A stretch of 64,000 nt of DNA, taken from Flavobacterium humi. GTDB lineage: Bacteria; Bacteroidota; Bacteroidia; Flavobacteriales; Flavobacteriaceae. The notes beneath the pieces were generated by a model. The model saw only the letters and a program-made list of their open reading frames with translations. It ran no database searches and had not been told where the DNA came from. The position numbers and the translations under genes are program-made. Positions 46,001 through 54,181 of the stretch are shown one piece after another. The stretch is taken from NCBI RefSeq assembly GCF_004745595.1, contig NZ_SRLH01000001.1:1-64000 (forward strand). The letters run 5' to 3'. Each line of letters opens with the position of its first letter. Positions within the stretch are counted from its first letter, which is position 1.

Positions 46001-46873
46001 GTTGCTTATTTTGATGGAAACAATAATCTTTTGCCAAGCCCATTGCCAAATCCATTTTTATCTGGAACGCAAAATGTAAGGGTAGAAGTAACCAATCCAT
46101 CCAATACAAATTGCAAAACCGTTGCAACGATTCCTTTTATAGTAAACCCTGTTCCTAATATCAGTTTGTTGGGTGATGAATTAGTTTGCAGTAACAATAC
46201 CACTTTCACAAAAACCATTGATGCCGGAATCCAGGATAACACGCTCACATCAGATTATACTTATGTGTGGAAACTGAACGGAGCGGTTATTCCCAATGAA
46301 ACAAATTATTCTCTTACAGTAAATCAGGAAGGAATTTATACGGTTGAGGTTTTTAATAATCTAGGTTGTTCACGAACAAGGACAATTACTGTAACAGCTT
46401 CCGATATTGCCACTATTACCAACGTTGAAGTTACCGATTTCTCGAGCGATAATTCTATCGTTGTACATGTGACAGGTAACGGGAATTATGTATACAGCCT
46501 GGATAATAGTATTTTTCAAACATCGAATGTGTTTTTAGGTTTGGAAGCGGGGATTTATACAGTATATGTGAAAGATTTGAATGGATGTGGTATTGTCAAA
46601 GAAGATGTAAATATTTTAGGGATTCCAAGTTTCTTCACACCTAATGGGGACGGTTACCATGATTTTTGGAATATTAAAGGAATAAATAGAAATTCAAAAG
46701 GAATTGTTCATATTTTCGACCGCCTTGGAAAACTTATCAAACAGATCAGTACAAATTCCCAAGGTTGGGATGGAACTTTCAACAACCAGCCATTGCCTGC
46801 TACGGATTATTGGTATATCATTAAGCTTGCTGATGGGAGGGAGTTTAAAGGGCATTTTGCTTTGAAGAGGTAA
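43058..46873 (+). CDS. T9SS type B cargo, propeller and PKD surface protein
   Basis: A 1271-aa secreted protein (signal ends at ISLAQGE). An N-terminal beta-propeller (residues 25-340: NIWYFGNHAGLDFNSGNP, GTDYWIVTHGCNSN, LYISNAWHKLYQFN) precedes one PKD domain (about 375-440, ATWDFGDGSPTSNAIIANH). Next come five or six repeats of about 100 aa starting with CDxxxxG-type loops (LQCDTDNNGLYAFDLTT, KQCDDNTDGYSIFNLTE, KHCDDDQDGQFGFDTTN). The end is a type B T9SS domain (FFTPNGDGYHDFWNIKG, IFDRLGKLIKQI, HFALKR). The CTD is very similar to that of the partial gene at 2-946. It is probably a large surface protein; ligand unknown. Confidence 0.9.
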   Translation: MIHTKLKLAICLFFITMISLAQGEANIWYFGNHAGLDFNSGNPVALTNGQLNTEEGCATLSNAAGQLLFYTDGTTIYNKNHQVMLNGTGLMGNSSTTQSATIVPKPGSATLFYVFTIDYEAHANGFRYSVIDLTLDGGLGGVTADKNILVYTPTLESIGITKHANGTDYWIVTHGCNSNTFYSHLLTSSGLSSTPVTTNVGAVITGIGFYSAGTIKISPSGSKLALTSVSDIAQLFNFNNSTGVISNGLTLLAEGGELYGVEFSPDESILYISNAWHKLYQFNLSAADIPASKFTLYDDNKYPGTLQLGPDGKIYMAVINQNKIAVINNPDVVGIGCNFQLDAIDLAGKISLSGLPSFNQSFFFNPSIELENACVGQNTQLELNTNQTIVSATWDFGDGSPTSNAIIANHTYTTAGTYTVTVTATSPVGTNTKSRNIVISAMPSATQPQDMLQCDTDNNGLYAFDLTTRNTFILNSQNPNQFTVKYFANAADYSNNVAIATPTGYQNVVAYQQQTIIAEVSNNANTNCKATTTFAIDVFDTPLPNLPVNIPALALCDNTTIGTDTDGRILFNLNQRAATILNGQSPSQFSIVYYTDAALSNLITTPENYSNTNPTETIYAKVVNNDNPSCMAMTSFTIQVLSLPVITSTVTLKQCDDNTDGYSIFNLTEANNTISTNHANETFAYFETLSNAQSNILPIQNFTAYPNQIVSNDVVYVRISNSNNCYRTAQLNLNVSTTQIPLNFTRNFTVCDDSASGTNTDGIAEFDFSSVTNEVQNLFPAGQQLIITYYKNLANALAENNAITDISNYSNIGYPNSQNIYIRVDSQVNNDCLGLGSHITLHVEKIPIVSPQELKHCDDDQDGQFGFDTTNLQSNLLNGLTNVTVSYLDQNNNPLPSPLPNPFVSASQTVKAVVTNNTPTACSYETTISFIVDDLPEVFPLPASLTTACDDETNPVLQDGKYPFNTSTFQSTILNSQAGMTVAYFDGNNNLLPSPLPNPFLSGTQNVRVEVTNPSNTNCKTVATIPFIVNPVPNISLLGDELVCSNNTTFTKTIDAGIQDNTLTSDYTYVWKLNGAVIPNETNYSLTVNQEGIYTVEVFNNLGCSRTRTITVTASDIATITNVEVTDFSSDNSIVVHVTGNGNYVYSLDNSIFQTSNVFLGLEAGIYTVYVKDLNGCGIVKEDVNILGIPSFFTPNGDGYHDFWNIKGINRNSKGIVHIFDRLGKLIKQISTNSQGWDGTFNNQPLPATDYWYIIKLADGREFKGHFALKR

Positions 46874-46944
46874 TGAATTAGGTTATTCAATTGATTACAA
46901 TTTTCGTTGCTAGCCAAGTTGACATAAGAAACATTAAAATAAAA

Positions 46945-46972
46945 AATCCCTTTACTTAAAAGGGATTAGTGT
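46945..46972 (+). terminator. Intrinsic terminator of the T9SS gene
   Basis: Stem AATCCCTT/AAGGGATT with a short loop, followed by a G/T-rich tail; about 70 bases after the stop and just outside the island's left end. Confidence 0.55.
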
Positions 46973-47009
46973 GTTTTTGTTTACTTTAATTTGTGATGAT
47001 TTGTATGCT

Positions 47010-47033
47010 TTACTTCCCAATGCAGAAATTAGC
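47010..47033 (-). repeat. Left attachment-like repeat: displaced mnmE 3' end
   Basis: On the minus strand this reads codons for A-N-F-C-I-G-K and TAA, the same as the end of mnmE. It matches 61379-61402 at 19 of 24 bases, and all five differences are third codon positions. No mnmE coding sequence continues upstream of it. The 18-base core TTCTGCATTGGGAAGTAA closely resembles the trmE att core I remember for SGI1. Confidence 0.82.
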
Positions 47034-47065
47034 ATTCAGTATTTACTGGTGTTTCCAGCTTTTTC

Positions 47066-47094
47066 GGTACAAAAATGGTACAAATTTGTACCAT
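47066..47094. promoter_or_regulatory. Left-end GGTACAA pair and 20-bp palindrome, possible recombinase site
   Basis: Two GGTACAA motifs start at 47066 and 47077, 11 bases apart. The second is half of a perfect palindrome at 47075-47094 (ATGGTACAAATTTGTACCAT). A pair with the same 11-base pitch lies near the right end at 61277 and 61288. Position and spacing suggest integrase arm or accessory sites. Confidence 0.55.
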
Positions 47095-47253
47095 ATATCA
47101 CAAAAATAGAACAAAGTATCCTTATTGAGATAACATAACTCATGGGAGTTGTTTCATGCAAAAATAATATAAATTTTGAATGTTGATTATATCATTAATA
47201 TAAAAAAGCTAAATCATACATGATTAGAATATTCAGAGATGAAGGTTAAAAAG

Positions 47254-47300
47254 AGAAAAGTTCAGAAATCTAAAGTAACCTAGATTACTGAACTTTTTTT
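47254..47300 (-). terminator. Hairpin terminator for the left HTH gene
   Basis: Arms AGTTCAG/CTGAACT with extra pairing inside, followed on the minus strand by a T-rich tail. It abuts the stop of the HTH gene. Confidence 0.6.
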
Positions 47301-47604
47301 AAATATCATTTTGGATTTCTAAATAAGTTTTTACTCGACCTGATTTAATCCATTTCATTAACTCATATTTGTAAAAATAAATATGTTTGCCTCGTTTATT
47401 AAATGGAATTTCCCTTTTGCATGCTTTACTATAGATTGTCGATACTGATAGATTTAAAAGTTTTGATGTTTCTTGAATGTTGAGTAGTTCATCTTGATTT
47501 TTTCCGGTAGGGGAGATTCGTTCAATCATTTTTTCCAAATGCTCTAATTTATCATAAAGCGTTTTCATCATTATTGGTATCTGGTCAAAAGTAAATGGTT
47601 TCAT
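47299..47604 (-). CDS. Excisionase-like helix-turn-helix protein
   Basis: A 101-aa protein with an N-terminal coiled helix (TLYDKLEHLEKMIERIS). A MerR/excisionase-type winged HTH follows (ELLNIQETSKLLNLSVSTIY, then KRGKHIYFYKYELMKWIKSG). Small proteins of this kind are accessory factors of Bacteroidota mobile elements, either as excisionases or repressors. It sits at the left island end, divergent from the GAPS4-like operon. The shared gap has two AATACGTATT palindromes that it could bind. Confidence 0.82.
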   Translation of the reverse strand: MKPFTFDQIPIMMKTLYDKLEHLEKMIERISPTGKNQDELLNIQETSKLLNLSVSTIYSKACKREIPFNKRGKHIYFYKYELMKWIKSGRVKTYLEIQNDI

Positions 47605-47667
47605 GATAATTTGTTGTTTAAAATCTTATGTAAAATTATGTATTGCCATGACAATGGTTTAATTAAA

Positions 47668-47727
47668 TAGAAATACGTATTTCTAAATGTATTGCATAAG
47701 AGATAAAAAGCAGTATAAATACGTATT
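47668..47727. promoter_or_regulatory. Two operator-like palindromes in the HTH / GAPS4 divergent gap
   Basis: An 18-base perfect palindrome at 47668-47685 (TAGAAATACGTATTTCTA) and a second AATACGTATT at 47718-47727, centres 46 bases apart. The same 10-base core recurs at 60139-60148. A further imperfect palindrome, ATTGCCATGACAAT, lies at 47642. These are likely binding sites of an island-encoded regulator. Confidence 0.6.
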
Positions 47728-47824
47728 GTCATTTATTCTGTTTTATTATATATTCCCATCAAATTCAAGGAAAATAATTTGCAAAATTGTTTTTATAAAG
47801 TCAATCAAATAAAACTAAAAACGT

Positions 47825-48763
47825 ATGGGAGAATGGTCAAAAACGGTAGGTGAAAAAGGTGAAAAAGTAGTCGACTTTTTCTTTAAGGATATACTCGGAT
47901 TCAACTCTGTTACACCAAATGAAACAATAAATTGTATTAAAGGCACAAAACATAAATCTAAAACAGCAAAAGGAGAAAAAACTACTCATGGTATTGATGC
48001 ATTAATTAGCAGTAAGAGTCCTCTTGAAGATCAGTTGCTGGATATTGTAGTTATATCTTCTAAATATACTGCAGATGAATACCCTAAAAACCCAAAGACA
48101 AAGTTTAAAGAGCACTTTGAAGATTTGGCGTTTACACTTGAATGCTTCAAAAATTCAAAACTGTATTCCGAAACAAACTATAAATTTAGCGGAATAACCA
48201 GAACGGAAATTACAGGTGTTCTTGTATGGCTATCGGACAAGAGCCCAGAAGACTACGAGCTTATTCCTAAAATTGCAAATATGCAAATTGATGCTGACCT
48301 TATTTTTGACAAGATTATTGTCATAGACAATAATCGTATGGATTTTCTGCATCAAACGGTATTTAGGGCAAAGGAAGTATATGGTATCGACAATGTAAAA
48401 TTTGTATATCATAATACTAGCTTAAATATCATTGGTTTAAACTCGGTAAGCTACGGAGATTTTATGCCTGTGCAATATCTCTTCGCAGATATAATCCCAG
48501 TGAGAATTGAAAAAGGTAGCGATGTGGAGTTTCTTATCTTTTGTAAGGACAGTTTCTCAAAAGATAATTTTTCCAAACTTCTTTCTTTTGCAAATAGTTT
48601 CGATCATTTAGCCTCGGCGAAGAAAACAATTTTATCTTTCCCGGACTACAACGAATTATATCATAAAGGTGCAGTAGAAGGCGAGTTGTCTAAATTTCCT
48701 AAATACATCTTTAATCAAAACCTTTTACTTCGCAAGTACCCATCGGATTTTAGAAATAGTTAA
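47825..48763 (+). CDS. gapS4a: GapS4a-like anti-phage protein (putative nuclease subunit)
   Basis: A 312-aa protein I recognise as the first subunit of GAPS4, a two-gene anti-phage system first described on Vibrio-type mobile elements. Landmarks are MGEWSKTVGEKGEKVVDFFF, THGIDALISSKSPLEDQLLD, VVISSKYTADEYPKNPKTKF and FEDLAFTLECFKNSKLY. The spacing of D58 and K80 (in ISSKYT) suggests a restriction-endonuclease-like fold with Ser in place of the usual Glu two residues before the Lys. It starts at ATG 47825, two bases before gapS4b with no terminator, so the pair is one operon. The family name is from memory. Confidence 0.8.
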   Translation: MGEWSKTVGEKGEKVVDFFFKDILGFNSVTPNETINCIKGTKHKSKTAKGEKTTHGIDALISSKSPLEDQLLDIVVISSKYTADEYPKNPKTKFKEHFEDLAFTLECFKNSKLYSETNYKFSGITRTEITGVLVWLSDKSPEDYELIPKIANMQIDADLIFDKIIVIDNNRMDFLHQTVFRAKEVYGIDNVKFVYHNTSLNIIGLNSVSYGDFMPVQYLFADIIPVRIEKGSDVEFLIFCKDSFSKDNFSKLLSFANSFDHLASAKKTILSFPDYNELYHKGAVEGELSKFPKYIFNQNLLLRKYPSDFRNS

Positions 48764-48765
48764 AA

Positions 48766-49869
48766 ATGGAAAAAGATTTTTTGCCACAAGGCGACCACAT
48801 AAGACAATTGCTTGTTAACGCGAGTATTTCAACAACAAATATTAATGGATTGCTTCGGGATAAAGGTGTTTTTCTAGGGCATATAGAAAAGAATAATTCA
48901 ATCCCGTTATTAATGAAAACTCTCGTAAGTCCTGCTGATTTTCACGATTTGCATGAAGCACAAAAGAAGAAAGAGGATACGATTAAATTTAGAACTGCAA
49001 CGATTAAATGTACTGAAGATGTTGATTTAACAAAAGTTTTTTCGGTTCCAATGGATCTTGCTGGAAAAATTAAAGAAGTACATAAGTATGAGCCTAATTT
49101 TAAGCTTTTGGGGACGCCGACATTTTATATTGAGGACGAGACTGCTATTTTTGACTATAAAATTGAACGTGATAACTTTCTTGAAAACTGGACCAGTAAT
49201 AAAACCGAACATTCAGGAAAGGTTTTTGTCAAAAAATCAAAGGATGGGAATCTCGAATTGTCGGTCGAACAAAATTCAACTTCAAAAGAAACTATTTTGA
49301 TAAATGAGCTAATCGTTGGTGAAGTAAAAAAGCTACTTAAAGACCAAAGCTTCATCAAACCAGAGGACGATTTTATTCGCATTAAATTCAACGATTTCAC
49401 AAACGCTCAAAGGATTCAATTTTTCTACTCCTTCACTAAAGAGTTTTGTATTTATCTTAAATTTCAGTCTATTACAGATATCGACCTTTACCTTGATGAG
49501 GAACAAGAGTCACATGTAGACATTAAAGCTTTAGTCGATGAAATAGATTCATTAAAGATAAACGGACGAGGGCTTCAAAATAATCCATTGCTCAAAAACA
49601 ACCAATATCATGACAAGCTGATTGTAGGCTCAATTTCGCTTAGGTATAGTTTTGATATTAGAGGCGTTAAAGGAATAGCTAATCTTGTTATTGCATTCCC
49701 AGACTATATTGCAAAAAAATCAATTAATGCAGAACTACAGATTTCACTTAATTTCACGATTGAAAAAGAACATAAGAGGACGACTACCGAAACGCAATTA
49801 AGGAAAGAGCTGTATGCTTTTGTTGAGAAACACAAAATAGCAAATTATTCAAAATTTAAAACACCATAA
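48766..49869 (+). CDS. gapS4b: GapS4b-like anti-phage protein
   Basis: A 367-aa protein, second gene of the GAPS4-like pair. Landmarks are LPQGDHIRQLLVNASISTTNINGLLRDKG (several conserved turns at residues 6-35), LLMKTLVSPADFHDL, and a long beta-rich middle and C-terminal part (VGSISLRYSFDIRGVKGIANLVIAFPDYIA). No catalytic motif is obvious, so it may be the sensor or partner for the nuclease subunit; that is inference. A strong terminator at 49899 ends the operon. Confidence 0.78.
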   Translation: MEKDFLPQGDHIRQLLVNASISTTNINGLLRDKGVFLGHIEKNNSIPLLMKTLVSPADFHDLHEAQKKKEDTIKFRTATIKCTEDVDLTKVFSVPMDLAGKIKEVHKYEPNFKLLGTPTFYIEDETAIFDYKIERDNFLENWTSNKTEHSGKVFVKKSKDGNLELSVEQNSTSKETILINELIVGEVKKLLKDQSFIKPEDDFIRIKFNDFTNAQRIQFFYSFTKEFCIYLKFQSITDIDLYLDEEQESHVDIKALVDEIDSLKINGRGLQNNPLLKNNQYHDKLIVGSISLRYSFDIRGVKGIANLVIAFPDYIAKKSINAELQISLNFTIEKEHKRTTTETQLRKELYAFVEKHKIANYSKFKTP

Positions 49870-49898
49870 ATTATATGGAAATGAATTGCCGTTACTAG

Positions 49899-49925
49899 AA
49901 CTCTCATCATAGATGAGAGTTTTTT
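49899..49925 (+). terminator. Intrinsic terminator after the GAPS4-like pair
   Basis: Ten-base perfect stem AACTCTCATC/GATGAGAGTT with a three-base loop and T-tract. It separates gapS4b from the next gene, which starts only 28 bases later and so needs read-through or its own promoter. Confidence 0.88.
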
Positions 49926-49952
49926 CAGACACATCTAATTCTTCACAACAGA

Positions 49953-51650
49953 ATGATAAACGTAAAACAATTACTAGTATTTAATAATGTCTTTCCAGAA
50001 GATCAAGAGGAACCAATTATCAGCTATTTGCGAAACGTCTCAAGAGAATCATTGTTGAAGGCTATCGGTTTTTTTAATACAAAGCCACTACCAAACTATG
50101 ACAATTTTTTTAGTAATCCAGAGGTACATAATCAAATAGTTGGTAAAGTCAATATTTACCTATTTAATAACCGAATCGATACAAGGCCAGAAGTAGTCAG
50201 CGGACAAACTGCTTTAAAATTTGCAGAAGTAGTTCTGTCTAACTCCGGTGAATTACTTGAAAATAATACTAATGATTCTCCAGATGACGACGAATTAAAT
50301 TTGTTTAAGGCATTTTTATGTATTAATACGGAACTCATTAGTAATCAAGTTTTGGATAATGTAAATGAAGATAACTTTGAAAAACTGGTAGATTTCAGTA
50401 TTGTATTTACATTTCCATTTGCAGATCTAGCCATTTCCGAAAATGACGGCCTCGAATTTTTAAATTTGCTTTATGCTACCTTTTATAAAGTCGAAGCACT
50501 GTTTAAATTTCTTAATTCTAAACAGGAATATTCAAATCTCAAAAAGGAATTCATTGCATCCTTCAACATTTCTACGGAAGAGGAGTTCATAGAACAAATG
50601 ACATTTTTGTTTGGGAAATTACTTGAATTAAAAGGGAACAACGGCTATCTGTGGAAAGTTGAAGATAAGAACGCACAGGCATTCCTAGATTCAATGGTAT
50701 CGGATGACATAGCTCCTGATGAAGATTTTACAAATATTAAAAACAATCCCATCTATAAGATTGAGGATAATATATATTCAATTATCCATTACTTTTTTGT
50801 AATTGATAAATTTTACAAAAGTGCCAAGTTCAAACTGAAAGATCTTTATGAAAAAGATAAATTATTGAAGTCATCACATGGAAATTTTTTCAGCTTTTTT
50901 AACAGTGAATTTTCTGAGAACTTTCTAATGAAAAACCTACTCGACGAAATATTTTCAAAAAAATACTTTGTAAAAAAACCGGCAAGAGATAAAGAACTTC
51001 CTGGTGAACCTGATTATTACGTAAGACATAATAATGAAGTATTCATCTTTGAAAACAAAGATGTACTCATTGCTAAAGGTATTAAAGCGTCGGCTGACAT
51101 TAATCAAATTAATGCTGTTTTAAAGACAAAATTTTTGGTTGATGGAACAAAGAAAGTTGGTATTGGACAAATCGTAACCACAATTGAAGAAATTGGAAGC
51201 AAGCATTTTAGATTTGATGATTATGTGAATTCCAAGAGTTTGCTCACAATCTATCCAATTTTACTTGTACACGATAGAATATTTCAAACATTAGGCATTA
51301 ATTACAGGCTTAATCAATGGTTTAAAGAACAATGTATTGAAAGGCTTGGTAAATTAAATGAAACTTTCAATATTAAAAGCCTTACTGTGATTGACATTGA
51401 CACCCTAATCCTCTGGCTTCCGTATTTGCAAGTCAAAGACAAGAATTTTAGAGAAGTTCTTAATTCTCATTTGCACAAAATGAATAAAAGTAAGAAAGTT
51501 GACAATGCTCCTGATTATGCTACAATGCTTTACAAAGCAAAACAAAATTTATCTGAGCAATTATCACCGATTTCAAGAAGGAAAATACCATATAATATTG
51601 ATCTTGAAAAACTCATGAAAAGATTTAAAAATGTTATAAAAGATGAATAG
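49953..51650 (+). CDS. Uncharacterised protein with PD-(D/E)XK nuclease motif
   Basis: A 565-aa protein of no family I can name. Residues 1-330 are mostly helical and acidic, with no recognised domain. A canonical nuclease motif follows: PGEPDYYVR with P353-D354, then FIFENKD with E367-N-K369 thirteen residues on. This is the PD-(D/E)XK arrangement of restriction and repair nucleases. The C-terminal 190 aa are helical (LNQWFKEQCIERLGKLNE, SRRKIPYNIDLEKLMKRF). It sits between the GAPS4-like and Hachiman systems with no partner gene on its own transcript that I can see, and may be a single-gene defence system. Confidence 0.7.
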   Translation: MINVKQLLVFNNVFPEDQEEPIISYLRNVSRESLLKAIGFFNTKPLPNYDNFFSNPEVHNQIVGKVNIYLFNNRIDTRPEVVSGQTALKFAEVVLSNSGELLENNTNDSPDDDELNLFKAFLCINTELISNQVLDNVNEDNFEKLVDFSIVFTFPFADLAISENDGLEFLNLLYATFYKVEALFKFLNSKQEYSNLKKEFIASFNISTEEEFIEQMTFLFGKLLELKGNNGYLWKVEDKNAQAFLDSMVSDDIAPDEDFTNIKNNPIYKIEDNIYSIIHYFFVIDKFYKSAKFKLKDLYEKDKLLKSSHGNFFSFFNSEFSENFLMKNLLDEIFSKKYFVKKPARDKELPGEPDYYVRHNNEVFIFENKDVLIAKGIKASADINQINAVLKTKFLVDGTKKVGIGQIVTTIEEIGSKHFRFDDYVNSKSLLTIYPILLVHDRIFQTLGINYRLNQWFKEQCIERLGKLNETFNIKSLTVIDIDTLILWLPYLQVKDKNFREVLNSHLHKMNKSKKVDNAPDYATMLYKAKQNLSEQLSPISRRKIPYNIDLEKLMKRFKNVIKDE

Positions 51651-51963
51651 CTTAAAAACAGATTTTTCGAGTTGTTTTTGAAGGTGAAATAATAAACTAT
51701 GTCCCTTAAAGATAGGAGATGTTATTACATTAGATAATTGGATGAAAGGTCAAATAACTGAAATAAAAATAACTATTTATTGTTAATAAGAAAGAATATT
51801 TTTCTGTTAATTATTTAAATACTAACCTTTTTCATATATTTAAAGTGTTTTAAGCACATCTTATTGATGCGAAAATTACTATTATTATAGAATTTCTTCC
51901 CCAATCCACCAAATATTTAGTGTTGAATAATTTGTAAGATTAACTTTTTAATATTTGTGGTTT
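51651..51963. other. AT-rich gap with a possible short coding fragment
   Basis: 313 bases between two nuclease-like genes. A 33-codon plus-strand frame near 51690-51785 (KIGDVITLDNWMKGQITEIKI) reads like part of a protein but has no start; it could be a remnant. The rest is AT-rich and may hold a promoter for the next gene. Confidence 0.4.
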
Positions 51964-53196
51964 ATGACAATCTCTAAACTAAAAATTCATTTAGATGAAA
52001 CGGTTAAAGATTCCCCTCTTTTTAAATCAAAAGAAGAATTAAGCATATGTAAACCTGAAATCTTTAAGTATGGAGTCTTTGCAGAAGAGATTCCTATGAA
52101 AATTTCGGAATCAGATTTTGACTACTTGCAATCTAAGATTCCTGCCTATGAGATGCTTTATTCGGATTTTTTATCAATCTATGCTGATAGAATTGAAAAT
52201 ATTTCAAAAGATGATCGAAAGAAGAAATTACTTTCGGAAGTTATTGGAGTTGCTTTTGGAATTAAATATACAGTAGAACTACTTAACACCAATCCAAACA
52301 AGTTTAAGAAAATTGGAGTGCCTGTAAAAGGGAAGTATATGGATTACTCTATTATTGTTAATAACAGAGAGTATGAATTGGAGACTAAAGGAACTGTAAG
52401 TAAATCTTATAGCTCTTTCAAAAAGGATATACTCAAAAAAAAGAGTAATAAACATAACAAAGATGTTTATCTACGCTTTGGTACAATTGCTATGATTAAT
52501 AATGAGGGTGAAGGGAAATTATCCAGATGTGTTGTGGTTGACGATCCACCAAATGAGGACAATATTGAGAAAAATAAAAGCTCATTTAAGACACAGTTAC
52601 TAAATTATGCGATGTTTCTTAGTTATATTTTGGATTCCAAATATTACAACAAATATATTAGGCCCTTGAAATCAAAGAAACTTCAACGAGTAAGGATTGA
52701 TAATAATAAATTCTTTGCAAAATACATCTTTGAAGGTAAGGCATATTATGGAGAATGTTTTGATTATCGCCTTATAAGAGAAGATTTTGATACACTTCAA
52801 TACAATAATCCACAGGATTTATTTACCCTAAAAACCATAAAGTTTGGTAAAACAAAATTTTTTATTGGCATTGATGAAAGAATTATTGAGAGAATAAATT
52901 CTCAAGATATTTCATTTCTTGAGAATTTTAATGAGGAGAGCAAATGCCATATTAATGAGGATTCTTTTCAGTTTTTAGATAAAGACGGGATACTTATTGT
53001 CAAATCGAAAGATGGCTGGGATAGGCAATTAGATGTACTATTCACGGAAAAAGAAGTTAAGAGGCGTTTGGGCTACTCTTTAAACTACTCTTTAGGATTT
53101 AGTCACAAGTGCGGGGCTCCCTGCACCAGTAAAGACAGGGAAGGAAAACCATGTGAGATTAAGACATTTAGGGAGAAATGCCATTTTCACCGATAG
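51964..53196 (+). CDS. Nuclease-like protein with C-terminal Cys/His cluster, next to Hachiman
   Basis: A 410-aa protein. A PD-(D/E)XK-type core is suggested by helix SEVIGVAFGIKYTVEL (E92), MDYSII with D127, and YELETKG with E140-T-K142. The C-terminus carries Cys383, Cys387, Cys397, Cys406 and His409 in CGAPCTSKDREGKPC...CHFH. This pattern resembles the CGAxT..G.PC....C..H zinc motif of phage-related proteins. A TTG upstream (51955) is possible but the ATG at 51964 is preferred. HamA starts 46 bases downstream on the same strand, so this may be a third gene of the Hachiman operon or an independent system. I know no described family that matches the whole protein. Confidence 0.68.
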   Translation: MTISKLKIHLDETVKDSPLFKSKEELSICKPEIFKYGVFAEEIPMKISESDFDYLQSKIPAYEMLYSDFLSIYADRIENISKDDRKKKLLSEVIGVAFGIKYTVELLNTNPNKFKKIGVPVKGKYMDYSIIVNNREYELETKGTVSKSYSSFKKDILKKKSNKHNKDVYLRFGTIAMINNEGEGKLSRCVVVDDPPNEDNIEKNKSSFKTQLLNYAMFLSYILDSKYYNKYIRPLKSKKLQRVRIDNNKFFAKYIFEGKAYYGECFDYRLIREDFDTLQYNNPQDLFTLKTIKFGKTKFFIGIDERIIERINSQDISFLENFNEESKCHINEDSFQFLDKDGILIVKSKDGWDRQLDVLFTEKEVKRRLGYSLNYSLGFSHKCGAPCTSKDREGKPCEIKTFREKCHFHR

Positions 53197-53242
53197 GCAG
53201 ATAAAATAGATATAGAATTAAACAAAGCTTAAATAGATATTC

Positions 53243-54181
53243 ATGAGTACACAGTGGGATAAGTTAATACAGATTGACCGATCATGGGTTGATCAACAGC
53301 TGGATCATCATTTTAAGGAAGTAGATAAAAAGATTAATATAAAATTGTATACAGTTAAAATATCTGGAACGCAAATTTTACCTGATGGTCTTGTTGAAAA
53401 GCTACACGAAATGCTTCCTGATTATATATATAGTACAAAGGAAATAGCCAAGATTGGGGAAAGAAAAGCAGCTCTTAAAGCAAATCATTTTTTTGGACAA
53501 AAAGATCCAAAAGCTGATGGGAAATATGGAGAATTGCTACTTTTTGCATTAGTTGAAAGTGTCCTTGGATGTAAAATGGTAGCGCACAAGTTGAGATCTT
53601 TGAGTAATTTTAAAGACCAAGTTAAAGGTGGTGACGGAGTTTTTTTAGGAGATTATCAAATTTTTGATGGTAGGGTAGAAGCTGCCTATCTCATCGGGGA
53701 ATCAAAAATAATGGGACAGTACAGTACTGCATTAAATGATGCCTTGGATTCGGTGAACCGGTTTTGTGGAAATTCAAGTTCGCCAGAGTTTCGTAGCACT
53801 GAATTAATCGTAGCTAAAGAAAAGCTTTTTTTAGATGACGCTATGGATATCGATGAACTCTATGATCGGCTCACTCCAACATCGGAACTTTACAAGTCAC
53901 AAATCATTGTACATCCTATACTTATAATGTATGATGATACGACGATGAAAAATTGTGAACGGGACAACAGCGCAACCCGAAAAGACTTGGAAGATAGTAT
54001 TCAAAAAGGGGTAGCTAAGAATAAAGAGCAGATAGTCAATTTTATAAAATCAAAGGTTGCGACCTATCCTGAAGTGGCGAAAGTTTATGTTGACTTTTTT
54101 CTTGTGCCCTATAATGATGTGAATAAATTCCGAGATACGATGTACTATCATATCCATGGTATAACTTATCCCCGAGAATAA
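53243..54181 (+). CDS. hamA: Hachiman anti-phage system protein HamA
   Basis: A 312-aa DUF1837 protein, the nuclease subunit of Hachiman. The nuclease core is visible as KYGELLLFALVESVLGCKMV (E97), KGGDGVFLGDY (D131) and AYLIGESKIMG (E153 and K155), a PD-(D/E)XK arrangement. In Hachiman, HamA is held inactive on the HamB helicase and released when phage DNA damage is sensed, then degrades DNA and aborts infection. Length is typical. Its stop overlaps the hamB start by one base (TAATG), so translation is coupled. Confidence 0.92.
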   Translation: MSTQWDKLIQIDRSWVDQQLDHHFKEVDKKINIKLYTVKISGTQILPDGLVEKLHEMLPDYIYSTKEIAKIGERKAALKANHFFGQKDPKADGKYGELLLFALVESVLGCKMVAHKLRSLSNFKDQVKGGDGVFLGDYQIFDGRVEAAYLIGESKIMGQYSTALNDALDSVNRFCGNSSSPEFRSTELIVAKEKLFLDDAMDIDELYDRLTPTSELYKSQIIVHPILIMYDDTTMKNCERDNSATRKDLEDSIQKGVAKNKEQIVNFIKSKVATYPEVAKVYVDFFLVPYNDVNKFRDTMYYHIHGITYPRE

